Shown piece by piece: positions 22,546 to 30,777 of a stretch of 40,620 nt of DNA (the first letter of the stretch is position 1; each line of letters begins with the position of its first letter). Where the stretch lies: the IMG/VR virus record IMGVR_UViG_3300042503_001580, positions 1-40,620 of that record. One strand, 5' to 3'. Under the pieces are notes generated by a model. It ran no database searches and had not been told where the DNA came from. It worked only from the letters and a program-made list of their open reading frames with translations. The DNA comes from a virus. The translations under genes were made by a program, and so were the position numbers.

Positions 22546-23781
22546 ATGAGAAATATTAGAAAAAAATTATATACTGAGGGTATATCCAAAAAAGACTTAT
22601 TAAGACTTATGGAAGCCCCAATCGACTACGAAGGACCTGAAAGGATGGCCGGAGATGTCGAGAGAAAGATTACAGGAAAACAAACACCGTTTCATAATTT
22701 TCCTGCTATGCCAGAAATGGATAGAGACTTTATTGAGTTAATATCTTCTAAAAGATTCAAGGACTCAGTTGATAAAGTTAGAATGGCAATGGGAGACACA
22801 AGAACCATTCAAGGATCAAACGCTCTTATGCAGTTGATGGGAACCGTAGGTCAAGCGATGCAAAGACTTATAATGATCCAATCACAAAACAAAGAAGAAC
22901 TTGAAGCACTTGCAGTTAAACTTGTTAAAGATGAATTGGGTATTCCTGAAGGAGCGATGCAATTCGATGCTCAACTTGTAATGCAACCTATGGGTGCTGC
23001 TGAAGGAATGAAAAGTGAGCCTGAAATGCCAAGTGAAGAAGAAGTTGAAGAACTTATGGGAGACATTGAAAACTTTAACTTGGAAAGAGCAAAAAGAAGA
23101 TTTATCAATTCATTAATTCAAGGAGCGGCTTTTAAAGGTGGTCATATGTATGTTATGGTTAGAGATGAGATTAACGACATTAATCCACAATTAATGAATC
23201 TATACGCAGTAACTCAAGCTTTAATGGAACACGCTTATTGGATATTTCCTGATATGGAAGGAATGGCCGGAGGTGGTGGTGGTCAAATGGGACAATCTGA
23301 ATTTGACCCTGAAACAGATCCACCAACAGTAAAGGCGAGAGCCGTTACATTCCCATTACTTGTTCATGAGTTAGTTAAAGGGGTTTACGAGGTATTTGGA
23401 ACACACGGATTACCTGATGACCCAAGACAAGCTGAAATGGTATTAAGTGCTGAAGATTCATTACCATCAGAAATTTGGGATTCTCGTTTGGGACCAATTT
23501 TCTGGGAAAAGTTTGTTGCAACATATCCAATGGAGTTATTCGAAGATGATATGAAACATATCCAACATTATTTGTTTATGCGTTTTTCAGCATTAAATGC
23601 TGAGGAGTTTATGACTTTGGCCAAAAAGATTCTTAAAGGAGAACCTGAAGGGCAGAGGATCATTCAAAGAATGGTTGATGATATTGTTAAAGAATTAAAA
23701 GAACAAGATTACAAAGATGCGATGGGTGGTGAAGATGATGAAGATTTTGATGATGTTGATTTAAGCGATTTGGGACTTTAA
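22546..23781 (+). CDS. Probable conserved virion protein
   Basis: 411 residues. The first 27 residues (MRNIRKKLYTEGISKKDLLR then LME|AP) give an L-M-E|A site. The main body (about 45-390) looks mostly helical and rich in methionine and aromatic residues, with a conserved-looking core A-F-K-G-G-H-M-Y-V-M-V-R-D-E-I-N-D-I-N-P near 190, and a Gly-rich insert (AGGGGGQMGQ). The C-terminus is acidic. This resembles proteins conserved in large Bacteroidetes phages without assigned function. Its size and place after tagged genes suggest a head or core protein. Confidence 0.7.
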   Translation: MRNIRKKLYTEGISKKDLLRLMEAPIDYEGPERMAGDVERKITGKQTPFHNFPAMPEMDRDFIELISSKRFKDSVDKVRMAMGDTRTIQGSNALMQLMGTVGQAMQRLIMIQSQNKEELEALAVKLVKDELGIPEGAMQFDAQLVMQPMGAAEGMKSEPEMPSEEEVEELMGDIENFNLERAKRRFINSLIQGAAFKGGHMYVMVRDEINDINPQLMNLYAVTQALMEHAYWIFPDMEGMAGGGGGQMGQSEFDPETDPPTVKARAVTFPLLVHELVKGVYEVFGTHGLPDDPRQAEMVLSAEDSLPSEIWDSRLGPIFWEKFVATYPMELFEDDMKHIQHYLFMRFSALNAEEFMTLAKKILKGEPEGQRIIQRMVDDIVKELKEQDYKDAMGGEDDEDFDDVDLSDLGL

Positions 23782-23820
23782 TTTTTGACTTAGTTTCATA
23801 AATATATTATTATTGAACTT

Positions 23821-24102
23821 ATGGGAAATATTGACTGCGAAATCTACATAAGCCAACTTATAACTTTTTTTGAAAACAATCCTAATGATTTAATGTCACT
23901 GATCGGTGAGGTTCAAAAGGAAGAGTTTTACAATGCGTTACGAGAACAGTGCGAAACAAATTCAAAAAAAGGTGAAGATCATGTGATCTCAAGAAATCAA
24001 ATGATTAACATCGTTTTAAATTTAAAAATACCTGAACTAACTGAAGAAAGTGTTGAATCTTTTATTCAGACCACAAAATGGGGACAAATTAATTTGAATT
24101 AA
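23821..24102 (+). CDS. Small hypothetical protein
   Basis: 93 residues, helical (MGNIDCEIYISQLITFFENN...), with no recognised family; phage proteins of this build are common (recalled). Upstream there is TATATTAT, a degenerate form of the RTATTTAT motif. Its 3' end overlaps the minus-strand gene 24099-24593 by 4 nt. Confidence 0.65.
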   Translation: MGNIDCEIYISQLITFFENNPNDLMSLIGEVQKEEFYNALREQCETNSKKGEDHVISRNQMINIVLNLKIPELTEESVESFIQTTKWGQINLN

Positions 24103-24593
24103 GACAATGAGGTAGTTGAGGAATTTGATGAGTTGCAAAAGTTTGTTATAACCCCACCGCTGAATCTCATTAATTTATCCCAAACTTTTTTTGACCTTTC
24201 TAAATCTATTTTATCAGATAAATTATGACCGTAAGTTTTTGCATATCCATTTAAAACTGAGCCTAATTCTTCTATTGTTTTTATTTGTCCAATAACATTT
24301 TCTAAATTTTGAAGATTACTAAGTTTTTTTACTTTTTCTTGAATTGCAGAATCGGTTGTTTTTGATTGTCCTTTAACCTTTCGAGCATGTGCGAACAATT
24401 CCATAACTAACTGACGTTTATTTTTAGGATTTTTACAATTACTAAAATTACCACCAGCAACATCATCAGGTATTGATGAACCTGGAACACTTGAGTCTGT
24501 TGTCCAATTACTACCGGCATCTAACAAATTACCTAATGGCACTTGTTCATTAATTAATCGGTTTAATTGAGATTCAGTTAAAATAATTTTCAT
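24099..24593 (-). CDS. Tagged protein, minus strand
   Basis: 164 residues starting MKIILTE|SQLNRLINE|Q, the same leader as the plus-strand array 4 kb away, so the tag follows the gene rather than the locus. The middle is polar and Gly/Ser-rich (40-60); the rest is helical with a K-R-Q-L-V-M-E-L-F-A-H-A-R-K segment. The C-terminus is Ser/Thr-rich. Function unknown. Confidence 0.75.
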   Translation of the reverse strand: MKIILTESQLNRLINEQVPLGNLLDAGSNWTTDSSVPGSSIPDDVAGGNFSNCKNPKNKRQLVMELFAHARKVKGQSKTTDSAIQEKVKKLSNLQNLENVIGQIKTIEELGSVLNGYAKTYGHNLSDKIDLERSKKVWDKLMRFSGGVITNFCNSSNSSTTSLS

Positions 24594-24597
24594 ATTA

Positions 24598-24604
24598 ATA
24601 AATA
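24598..24604 (-). promoter_or_regulatory. RTATTTAT motif before the minus-strand tagged gene
   Basis: On the minus strand this reads GTATTTAT with 4 nt to the ATG (24593-24591), the same geometry as plus-strand members. Confidence 0.5.
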
Positions 24605-24623
24605 CTTTTTTTTATAAAAATGT

Positions 24624-24653
24624 TTGGTATTTATTAAAAGTTATTTATCTTTG
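24624..24653 (+). promoter_or_regulatory. Bacteroidetes-type promoter before the DUF932 operon
   Basis: TTG at 24624-24626, 19-nt spacer, TATCTTTG at 24646-24653: exact consensus. The ATG of the small gene is at 24677. Confidence 0.8.
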
Positions 24654-24676
24654 TAATGTGATAAACAAAAAACAAA

Positions 24677-24793
24677 ATGAAAACAGTTGAACTTACTATG
24701 AAAGAAATATGGGCGGCAACTAAACCGATCGTTCAAAAAAGTAAGAAAACGTATTCTCGAAAACAAAAACACAAAAACAAGGAAAATAATTAA
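24677..24793 (+). CDS. Very small basic protein, 38 aa
   Basis: ATG 24677 opens MKTVELTMKEIWAATKPIVQ followed by a lysine/arginine-rich tail (K-S-K-K-T-Y-S-R-K-Q-K-H-K). It is the first frame after a strong promoter and ends 2 nt before the DUF932 gene. Possibly a small nucleic-acid-binding or host-takeover peptide; coding status rests on position. Confidence 0.55.
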   Translation: MKTVELTMKEIWAATKPIVQKSKKTYSRKQKHKNKENN

Positions 24794-24795
24794 AT

Positions 24796-25557
24796 ATGAT
24801 ATACACACCAGAATTAATCAAATCAGTTGCCCCGGCAGTATTCGCAACATCACCATCTTCAAAAATGACAAACAAGTATGAGTTTGTTCCAACACACGAG
24901 GTTATGGAAATGTTCGATCGTGAAGGTTGGCAACTCTCATCTGTAAAACAAACAGGTAGGGGAATTCATAACGTTCATGAATTAAAATATCGTAACGGAC
25001 AACTACCCAAAGTTGGTGATACGGTTGTTGAAGCGATTATCCGTAACTCTCATGATGGATCGGCAACATTCTCTATGGGAGCAGGACTCTTCAGACTAGT
25101 ATGTTCCAACGGACTCACAGTTCCAACATCAGTTGCAGAACGTTTTTCACTTCGTCACAACCATTTCTCTTTAGATGAGGTTAAAGGATTGGCAGAAGAC
25201 TTCTCTAAAAAACTTCCAAAGATAGAGGCTTCGGTTTCTCGAATGATGGAAAAAGAAATGACCGAGAAAGAAAAACTTCGTCTAATTAAAAAGGCGGTTG
25301 AGATTCGATGGGCTTTGGGTAGTGCTCCTTCAGCACTTGACATTAACGACCTTCTAACACCATTTCGACCTGAAGATGAAGGAAGTGATCTTTGGACGGT
25401 ATTTAATGTGATCCAAGAGAAGATGATGAAGGGTGGATTCTCTTATCAAACACCACGAGGTCGAACAACTAAACTACGAGGAATTAAAAGTATTCAAGCA
25501 TCCCACCGATTAAACACCAAACTTTGGGAAGCCGCTGAGGAATTAGTTTTGGTATAA
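24796..25557 (+). CDS. DUF932 phage/plasmid-like protein
   Basis: 253 residues. The core I-R-N-S-H-D-G-S-A-T-F-S-M-G-A-G-L-F-R-L-V-C-S-N-G-L-T-V and the later K-L-R-G-I-K-S-I-Q-A-S-H-R-L-N-T-K-L-W are hallmarks of the DUF932 family, which is common in phages and mobile elements and has no established activity. A strong host-type promoter drives it, so it is probably expressed early. An intrinsic terminator follows directly. Confidence 0.88.
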   Translation: MIYTPELIKSVAPAVFATSPSSKMTNKYEFVPTHEVMEMFDREGWQLSSVKQTGRGIHNVHELKYRNGQLPKVGDTVVEAIIRNSHDGSATFSMGAGLFRLVCSNGLTVPTSVAERFSLRHNHFSLDEVKGLAEDFSKKLPKIEASVSRMMEKEMTEKEKLRLIKKAVEIRWALGSAPSALDINDLLTPFRPEDEGSDLWTVFNVIQEKMMKGGFSYQTPRGRTTKLRGIKSIQASHRLNTKLWEAAEELVLV

Positions 25558-25568
25558 CAAATAAAAAC

Positions 25569-25590
25569 GGGGGTCAGTGACCCCCATTTT
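25569..25590 (+). terminator. Intrinsic terminator after the DUF932 gene
   Basis: GGGGGTC 25569-25575 and GACCCCC 25579-25585 form a 7-bp stem with a 3-nt loop, followed by ATTTT. Confidence 0.85.
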
Positions 25591-25595
25591 AGATT

Positions 25596-25940
25596 ATGGA
25601 AAAATTTAAACACGAAGAAAGATTTTTAAATATGATCACCGAAAAAACAGGTGAGTTATATTCAACAATAAACTTAAACGACTCTCACGGTCTGAGTCCA
25701 CAAAACCTATTTGATAAACCAAAGTTTTTTGAATTCATGTTGGATGGTATTGAATATTCAAGTGGGGTGGTATATACGGATGCTATTTTCCTGTATGATA
25801 ATAACATTTATATATATTTATCTAAAACAGAACCAATGATTTCTACATTTTTTTGTAAAATTTATTATCCTGTGAATAGAAAGAAAGACGTTGAGTTCTT
25901 TATCTTAAACTTAAAAAAATTAAAAAAAGATGGAAATTAG
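25596..25940 (+). CDS. Hypothetical protein upstream of thioredoxin
   Basis: 114 residues, rich in F, Y and K; an alternating pattern (YSSGVVYTDAIFLYDNNIYIYLS) suggests a small beta-sheet fold. No family recognised. It starts just after the DUF932 terminator and overlaps the thioredoxin gene by 11 nt, so the two are co-expressed. Confidence 0.65.
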   Translation: MEKFKHEERFLNMITEKTGELYSTINLNDSHGLSPQNLFDKPKFFEFMLDGIEYSSGVVYTDAIFLYDNNIYIYLSKTEPMISTFFCKIYYPVNRKKDVEFFILNLKKLKKDGN

Positions 25941-26244
25941 TAGTGTAGAATTACAAAAAAAAATAAATGCCGGTGAAAAACTTATGGTTGAGTTCTGGGC
26001 TGATTGGTGTGGTCCGTGCAAAATGATGAAACCAATTTTTGAAAAAGTATCACAATCAAACGAAAGTGATGTTAAAATGTATACCTTGAATATTGATGAA
26101 AATAGAGAGGCGGCAATTAGTCTTGGAATTAGAAGTATTCCAACAGTTAAAATGTTCAATTCAGGAGAAGTCGTTGAAACAAAAGTTGGACTTTTAAATG
26201 AAGGACAGATAAATAATCTTTTAACGGAATTGATCAATGGATAA
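25930..26244 (+). CDS. Thioredoxin
   Basis: 104 residues, the normal size. The active site W-C-G-P-C is at 26-30, preceded by V-E-F-W-A-D, and the cis-proline is in R-S-I-P-T-V near 74. It should reduce protein disulfides using host thioredoxin reductase; in phages it can supply electrons to ribonucleotide reductase or act as a polymerase factor. It overlaps the glutaredoxin gene by 8 nt, forming a redox pair. No reductase or nrd gene is in the window. Confidence 0.93.
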   Translation: MEISSVELQKKINAGEKLMVEFWADWCGPCKMMKPIFEKVSQSNESDVKMYTLNIDENREAAISLGIRSIPTVKMFNSGEVVETKVGLLNEGQINNLLTELING

Positions 26245-26524
26245 GATAGCAGTTATTTTTAGTATGAAATCATGTCCTTTTTGTAGTATGTTAAAAGAGA
26301 TGTTAGATAAAGAAGACATAGGTTATATTGATCGAGACATTGAAGAATTTGAAGAAGAATATGATATGTTTGTTGAAGCAACAGGTAATGATTTTGTTCC
26401 TGCGTTTATGTTAATCGAAAATTATGATAGCGAAACACCAACAACAGGTTTATATGCTCCCGATCGAGACTTTGAAGATATTGATCACGGACTTAAAATA
26501 ATCAAAGAGTTTTACGAAAGATAA
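26237..26524 (+). CDS. Glutaredoxin-like protein
   Basis: 95 residues with C13-P-F-C16 after the first strand (KIAVIFSMKS) and a V-P-A-F segment at the cis-proline position. The fold and length fit a glutaredoxin or a NrdH-like redoxin that transfers electrons to dithiol substrates such as ribonucleotide reductase. The middle (EEFEEEYDMFVEATGNDF) is more acidic than in classical glutaredoxin. Last gene of the DUF932-thioredoxin-glutaredoxin stretch. Confidence 0.85.
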   Translation: MDKIAVIFSMKSCPFCSMLKEMLDKEDIGYIDRDIEEFEEEYDMFVEATGNDFVPAFMLIENYDSETPTTGLYAPDRDFEDIDHGLKIIKEFYER

Positions 26525-26528
26525 TAAA

Positions 26529-26560
26529 AAACCCCACCTTTAAAGTGGGGTTTGTTTTTT
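26529..26560. terminator. Bidirectional intrinsic terminator
   Basis: AACCCCAC (26529-26536... approx.) pairs with GTGGGGTT (26545-26552) and is flanked by A runs on the left and T runs on the right. It can end both the plus-strand redoxin operon and the minus-strand gene at 26559. Confidence 0.88.
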
Positions 26561-27254
26561 ATACTAATACTATGTCTTTTAGTCGGTCTTGAACCAAGTA
26601 TGGTTTCTCTGTGGTTTGATCTGTTACATCGTTTGTGAAGTCATAATTAGATAGTCTTTCGTTGAACTCAGTTAGATCCATATCAAAACAATCTAAAACA
26701 AGACTTTCAATGGAAGTCTTTGAAAGTCGAGAATCACAAATTACTTTAATTTTATAATCTTCATTTTCATTAAGATCGTTTGTATAACGAAAGTATAATT
26801 GATTCACTCCCAACAAAGAATACATTTGATTAAAGATATAATGTGAATAATAGAAGATTGATCTTCCACATCCTAAACTATGTCCATAAGGAAACTCTGA
26901 TGAAATGTTAATTTCTGAAATGGGTTCGTATTCTGTAACATAAAGAGATTTATTAACCGTGATCCATGACTTTGAAAAATCTGTAATTTCTTGACCATAT
27001 TTAATTATATCAATAATGTTAAGATCTTCTTTGTTTAAAGATTCGAATAATTCTTTGTTTGATTTTATGAACTCCACTTTAAGTGTGTTAAGTTCCAAAA
27101 CATTACCACTTGTGGTTTGACCATTTACAACAACAAAGGTTTCAAAATCTGTTACTTGAATAATGGTATTTTCTTTCTTGTCGAATTGCGATAAGATGTA
27201 GTCTGCAAATAGATTTACAAAATACCGTCTTGTGTTTTTTTCTAATTTTCTCAT
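26559..27254 (-). CDS. Hypothetical protein, minus strand
   Basis: 231 residues, mixed composition, no recognised family. N-terminal MRKLEKNTRRYFVNLFADYI followed by a folded domain with H-S-L-G-C-G-R-S-I-F-Y-Y-S-H-Y near the centre; the C-terminus is polar. The gene pairs with 27305-28420 on the minus strand (gap 50 nt). No leader tag. Unknown function. Confidence 0.7.
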   Translation of the reverse strand: MRKLEKNTRRYFVNLFADYILSQFDKKENTIIQVTDFETFVVVNGQTTSGNVLELNTLKVEFIKSNKELFESLNKEDLNIIDIIKYGQEITDFSKSWITVNKSLYVTEYEPISEINISSEFPYGHSLGCGRSIFYYSHYIFNQMYSLLGVNQLYFRYTNDLNENEDYKIKVICDSRLSKTSIESLVLDCFDMDLTEFNERLSNYDFTNDVTDQTTEKPYLVQDRLKDIVLV

Positions 27255-27304
27255 ATTCTTGGTTTTGTATAATGAATATGAGAATTAAATGAAACTATAA
27301 AGAG

Positions 27305-28420
27305 TTAAATATAATCTAAAAACATTTCGTTAATGTATCTTCTTGTTCTATCCCAATCAGGATAATCAGGGATTCTAATATCAATACATTCTACATCATC
27401 ATTCCAGAACATATTATTCATAAGTTCCGTATATCCACCAAAATATTCTAAAAATGAATCAGAATATGTTCCACCCTTATTATTTTCTAAAAATGTTGTT
27501 ATATTTCCAATAAAGTCTCTGATTTTAATATATTGGTCGTATTTGGTTTTTTCACCAACCTTTCTTGGAATCTCATCAATACGACCCTCGAAGTATTCAT
27601 TAAGACCATTATAAACAGCATCATAAGCTTCATCTTCATATGCTGTATTTTCAGAGTTATAATAGATATTTCTTAGATCATCGCCTATATCTTCTAAATC
27701 TTTTTTGAAAAGTTCGTTTGATGCGTCACTATCTTTTAATAGGTCGTTTAAATCTTCAGGTCTTATTCTAAAATATCCTTCAGTTCCTTGTTCTTCAGAT
27801 AAGTGTTCAAAAAAGTCGGAATTATAATCCTCTAATGATAATTCTTGATCTCCTATTTTTTTATAAATAACATCTTTAAGATGTGTTATATTAGAATCAT
27901 TTAAAACATCTACTATATCGTGTGGTGACATACCAGAATCAAAATACCAATCGTGACCTAAACCTTCTTCACTTAAAATTAGTTTTGCAACATATCTAGG
28001 GCCGATATCACTTCTTCCACTGTCTTTACAAAAATATTCACTTAACTCTTCTCTATCTCTTAATCTTAGATAAAAACCACCATTTCTAATTTCAACATCA
28101 GTTATTAGATTTTTAATTATAAAATAAACTGTGTCTTCGTAGTTTTTTTTTAAACCTTTTAAAAGTAATATATTTTTTAGTTCTTCAGGTGCGTCGTCAT
28201 AACTAAGATTTGTTAAAACACCATTTTCATCTAAAAAATTAATTAGTTCACTGTCCCAATTACGATAACCTATTTGGTCTAAATCAATTTCATCTAAAAG
28301 ATTATATTTTTTAACAAATTTGAAAAAAGTAATGTGGTCGTTAAAATATGGCTCAATTTCATCTTCAAATTCGCCATCATTAAATGAATCAACTAATTGT
28401 CTTGCTCTTTCTAAACTCAT
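27305..28420 (-). CDS. Large acidic protein, minus strand
   Basis: 371 residues, strongly acidic (D/E-rich throughout) with aromatic-rich segments such as E-G-L-G-H-D-W-Y-F-D-S-G. No catalytic motif or membrane segment is seen. Possibly a DNA mimic or a structural protein, but only composition supports this. An RTATTTAT motif sits 5 nt before its start, so it may belong to the same late regulon although no obvious leader tag is present. Confidence 0.7.
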   Translation of the reverse strand: MSLERARQLVDSFNDGEFEDEIEPYFNDHITFFKFVKKYNLLDEIDLDQIGYRNWDSELINFLDENGVLTNLSYDDAPEELKNILLLKGLKKNYEDTVYFIIKNLITDVEIRNGGFYLRLRDREELSEYFCKDSGRSDIGPRYVAKLILSEEGLGHDWYFDSGMSPHDIVDVLNDSNITHLKDVIYKKIGDQELSLEDYNSDFFEHLSEEQGTEGYFRIRPEDLNDLLKDSDASNELFKKDLEDIGDDLRNIYYNSENTAYEDEAYDAVYNGLNEYFEGRIDEIPRKVGEKTKYDQYIKIRDFIGNITTFLENNKGGTYSDSFLEYFGGYTELMNNMFWNDDVECIDIRIPDYPDWDRTRRYINEMFLDYI

Positions 28421-28425
28421 ATGGT

Positions 28426-28432
28426 ATAAATA
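28426..28432 (-). promoter_or_regulatory. RTATTTAT motif before the minus-strand gene at 28420
   Basis: On the minus strand ATATTTAT with 5 nt to the ATG (28420-28418). Confidence 0.5.
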
Positions 28433-28442
28433 TCAATTAAAT

Positions 28443-28470
28443 AAAAAAGGTGTCCCAAATAGAACACCTT
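28443..28470 (-). terminator. Intrinsic terminator for the minus-strand MGCGC gene
   Basis: AAGGTGT 28447-28453 and ACACCTT 28464-28470 pair. Read on the minus strand the stem is followed by a T run (A run at 28443-28448 on plus), 22 nt after the stop of the small gene 28492-28656. Confidence 0.8.
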
Positions 28471-28491
28471 ATTTTCGATGATACGCAAATA

Positions 28492-28656
28492 TTATCTTCT
28501 GTAGTATTTGCTAATTACTTTTTTTACCGACTCTTGAACATTAGTTCTATTTTGAGCGGCACTTGCACCTTGTTGAGCTTGTTGAGTTTGCTGACCTTGT
28601 TGAGTCTGTTGCCCTTGTTGCGCTTGGTTTCCTTTATTTTTGCATCCACAACCCAT
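28492..28656 (-). CDS. Small Cys/Gln-rich protein (MGCGCKNK)
   Basis: A 54-residue minus-strand frame: MGCGCKNKGN, a tract of Q-Q-G/T/A repeats, then A-S-A-A-Q-N-R-T-N-V-Q-E-S-V-K-K-V-I-S-K and Y-Y-R-R. Proteins starting M-G-C-G-C-K-x-K with a Q/T linker and a basic C-terminal helix recur in Bacteroidetes phages (recalled). The Cys pair could bind metal. It has its own terminator, and TATTTAT lies 30 nt upstream on its strand (28687-28693). Function unknown. Confidence 0.7.
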   Translation of the reverse strand: MGCGCKNKGNQAQQGQQTQQGQQTQQAQQGASAAQNRTNVQESVKKVISKYYRR

Positions 28657-28750
28657 GTTTAATCTTTTTTATTGGTTTATTTATCTATAAATAGTATCTA
28701 AAACAAGTTTAATTCATAATAAATAAAAATCAATTATTTTTATTTTGTTA

Positions 28751-28757
28751 TATTTAT
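28751..28757 (+). promoter_or_regulatory. RTATTTAT motif before the gene at 28763
   Basis: ATATTTAT with 5 nt to the ATG at 28763. Confidence 0.5.
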
Positions 28758-28762
28758 CAAGT

Positions 28763-29968
28763 ATGAGAGACTTTCTAAAAAATTTCATATTAGAACAAGA
28801 TGAGAATCTTGTCACATTAACTCCTGAACAATATAAAGAAATTTTAGAAGATGTTGGAGGTATTGCCGCAAGAGTTGCGATGTTAAAACCTTATCGTGGT
28901 AAGGGTATTGTAATTAACGGCGATTTAGATCTTAGAAAATTTAAAACTGTTGGACCACTTACAGGTATTGTAAGAGTTATGGGACGATTAGACGTATCCA
29001 ATACAAATGTCCCACATCTTGATGGTGTTACTGTTGATCGATACATTAGTGATTGGGGATCGACAATGCATACAATAAAGCTAAAAAAACAAAGAGATTA
29101 TAAAATTTCGCAACTTGATGGTTACAGAGAAGATGATGAGTGGAATATTGAAAATAATGATGATGAATCTGAAAGAACTGAAGCGTTATATGAATTCTTA
29201 GTTCAAGAAGGTATTCCTACATTGTATGAAGACGAAGAAGGAAATGAAATAGAAGAAGATAAGTATTTTATTTATCCTAGTGGTCGTGGAACTCATGGTG
29301 TTGGAAAACAATACGAATGGTTGGGTGGTGATACTTTACAACCAGACACATATGATGTTTATGCTCAAGAAGAGTTAGATAGTGCCGCAAGACAATATGT
29401 TGAAAATGCGATTGATGATATGGGTTATGAGGCATTTACAAGTTGGGTTTGGGATCAAGCAATTGATAGAGAACAGTGGAATAGTTGGTTAGAAAGTTTT
29501 TATGAAGATATTATTAGAGACGATCCCGAAAATTATGATATACCACTTCAACTATCTACAAATCAACAACATCAAGTTAATCAATTAACAAAAACTATAG
29601 AAAATCTAAATAACAGATTAAGAAACGAGGAATTGTCTGACGAAGAATACGAAAAAATTGAAGGAAAAATAGAAGGGTTGGAAGAAACAATAGAAGAGAT
29701 CAAAGAAGATCCACAAGGTGATTATGATGAAGATATGATTGAACAAGAAGTTGCCGATAGAGTTAGTGAATATATTGATGACATAGATGATTTTATTAAA
29801 CACTATGGTTATGATAAAGATTTTATCATGGATTTTGTTGATTTAGATGAGGTTACGGATATTATCGTGAATAGTGATGGATATGGTAATCTATTAAACT
29901 CTTATGACGGAGAAATGTTTGAAACACAGGTAAATGGTGATTGGTATTTTGTAATGAGAGCGAGTTAG
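28763..29968 (+). CDS. Tagged large acidic protein
   Basis: I place the start at ATG 28763, because the in-frame TTG 18 nt upstream lies before the RTATTTAT motif. 401 residues starting MRDFLKNFILE|QDEN, an amphipathic leader ending in I-L-E|Q. A segment at about 40-105 (G-K-G-I-V-I-N-G-D-L-D-L-R-K-F, then R-V-M-G-R-L-D-V-S-N-T-N-V) resembles a short beta-solenoid or LRR-like fold. The remainder is an acidic domain with a coiled coil around 265-320. Probably virion-associated; no activity recognised. Confidence 0.72.
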   Translation: MRDFLKNFILEQDENLVTLTPEQYKEILEDVGGIAARVAMLKPYRGKGIVINGDLDLRKFKTVGPLTGIVRVMGRLDVSNTNVPHLDGVTVDRYISDWGSTMHTIKLKKQRDYKISQLDGYREDDEWNIENNDDESERTEALYEFLVQEGIPTLYEDEEGNEIEEDKYFIYPSGRGTHGVGKQYEWLGGDTLQPDTYDVYAQEELDSAARQYVENAIDDMGYEAFTSWVWDQAIDREQWNSWLESFYEDIIRDDPENYDIPLQLSTNQQHQVNQLTKTIENLNNRLRNEELSDEEYEKIEGKIEGLEETIEEIKEDPQGDYDEDMIEQEVADRVSEYIDDIDDFIKHYGYDKDFIMDFVDLDEVTDIIVNSDGYGNLLNSYDGEMFETQVNGDWYFVMRAS

Positions 29969-30011
29969 GTCTTTATTTGTTCATCTTTTTGTATTACTTT
30001 TTAACACAGAG

Positions 30012-30755
30012 ATGGCAAGAAGAAAAAAAATAGAATTTTTATTAAATACCGATTGGATGTTTGAAAAACCAATCGATCGAGAATATAAAGAATACAAATT
30101 ACTTTCTTATTTTCAAAAGATGGGAGAAAAACTCGACAAGTTGGAGTTATACCCAGGATTCATTGAATTGTCATTACATTTAATGAATGTTCAGGCTTTA
30201 ATGAGAGATCAAAAAATTGTTTATACCGATAAAAAACTAAACAATATTGATGATGAATTATTAGTTAAAGACCTCAAAGTCAAAGAAATTCCAAAATTAA
30301 CAGAAGAAGAACAAAAAGAATTCATTTCCATTTTAAGTTATTCGGCACCAAGAATTATGGAATATTTCAACATAGCAAAATCTGTATGGACAATTGTTTT
30401 TGATTCATTGGATATGAAAATTAGACGAAACAAGAAAAATGTTGTAAATCCCAAAGGTTACTTTTACTTCATCGACAATTCAAAAAAACATTATGTTTGG
30501 GAATACACGATAAAAAAACAAACAAAATCTAATCCCCAACAAATGACAAACGTAAATTTGGTTTATTCTGACCAAGTAAATGATTTGACTATTTCAAAAA
30601 TAATAAATAACTTTTCAACATTCACGGTTGAAGAGAGAAGATCCGCACCAATCTTTCAAATGACATGTTCAGGTGAGTTTCCAATAGAAGAAACTTTACT
30701 TCCAATGTTTAAAAGAAGAATATCAGGATTTATTTCACAATCAAAAACTTTATAA
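30012..30755 (+). CDS. Hypothetical conserved-looking phage protein
   Basis: 247 residues. Basic start (MARRKKIEF), a helical middle and a basic C-terminal half (MKIRRNKKNVVNPKGYFYFID), with Q-M-T-C-S-G-E-F-P near the end. No domain recognised. No leader tag and no RTATTTAT motif. It lies 22 nt before the glutamine synthetase gene, probably in one transcript. Confidence 0.7.
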   Translation: MARRKKIEFLLNTDWMFEKPIDREYKEYKLLSYFQKMGEKLDKLELYPGFIELSLHLMNVQALMRDQKIVYTDKKLNNIDDELLVKDLKVKEIPKLTEEEQKEFISILSYSAPRIMEYFNIAKSVWTIVFDSLDMKIRRNKKNVVNPKGYFYFIDNSKKHYVWEYTIKKQTKSNPQQMTNVNLVYSDQVNDLTISKIINNFSTFTVEERRSAPIFQMTCSGEFPIEETLLPMFKRRISGFISQSKTL

Positions 30756-30777
30756 AAGAAAATTTAATTAAATTGTT

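Noticed and set aside
25920-26237. Minus-strand frame of 105 codons
   Set aside because: Antisense to a clear thioredoxin with an intact W-C-G-P-C site.
28450-28662. 70-codon plus-strand frame rich in leucine and serine
   Set aside because: It is the complement of the Gln-rich minus-strand gene 28492-28656; its L-S-L-L repeats come from the CAACAAGG-type repeat read backwards, and a minus-strand terminator follows the real gene.
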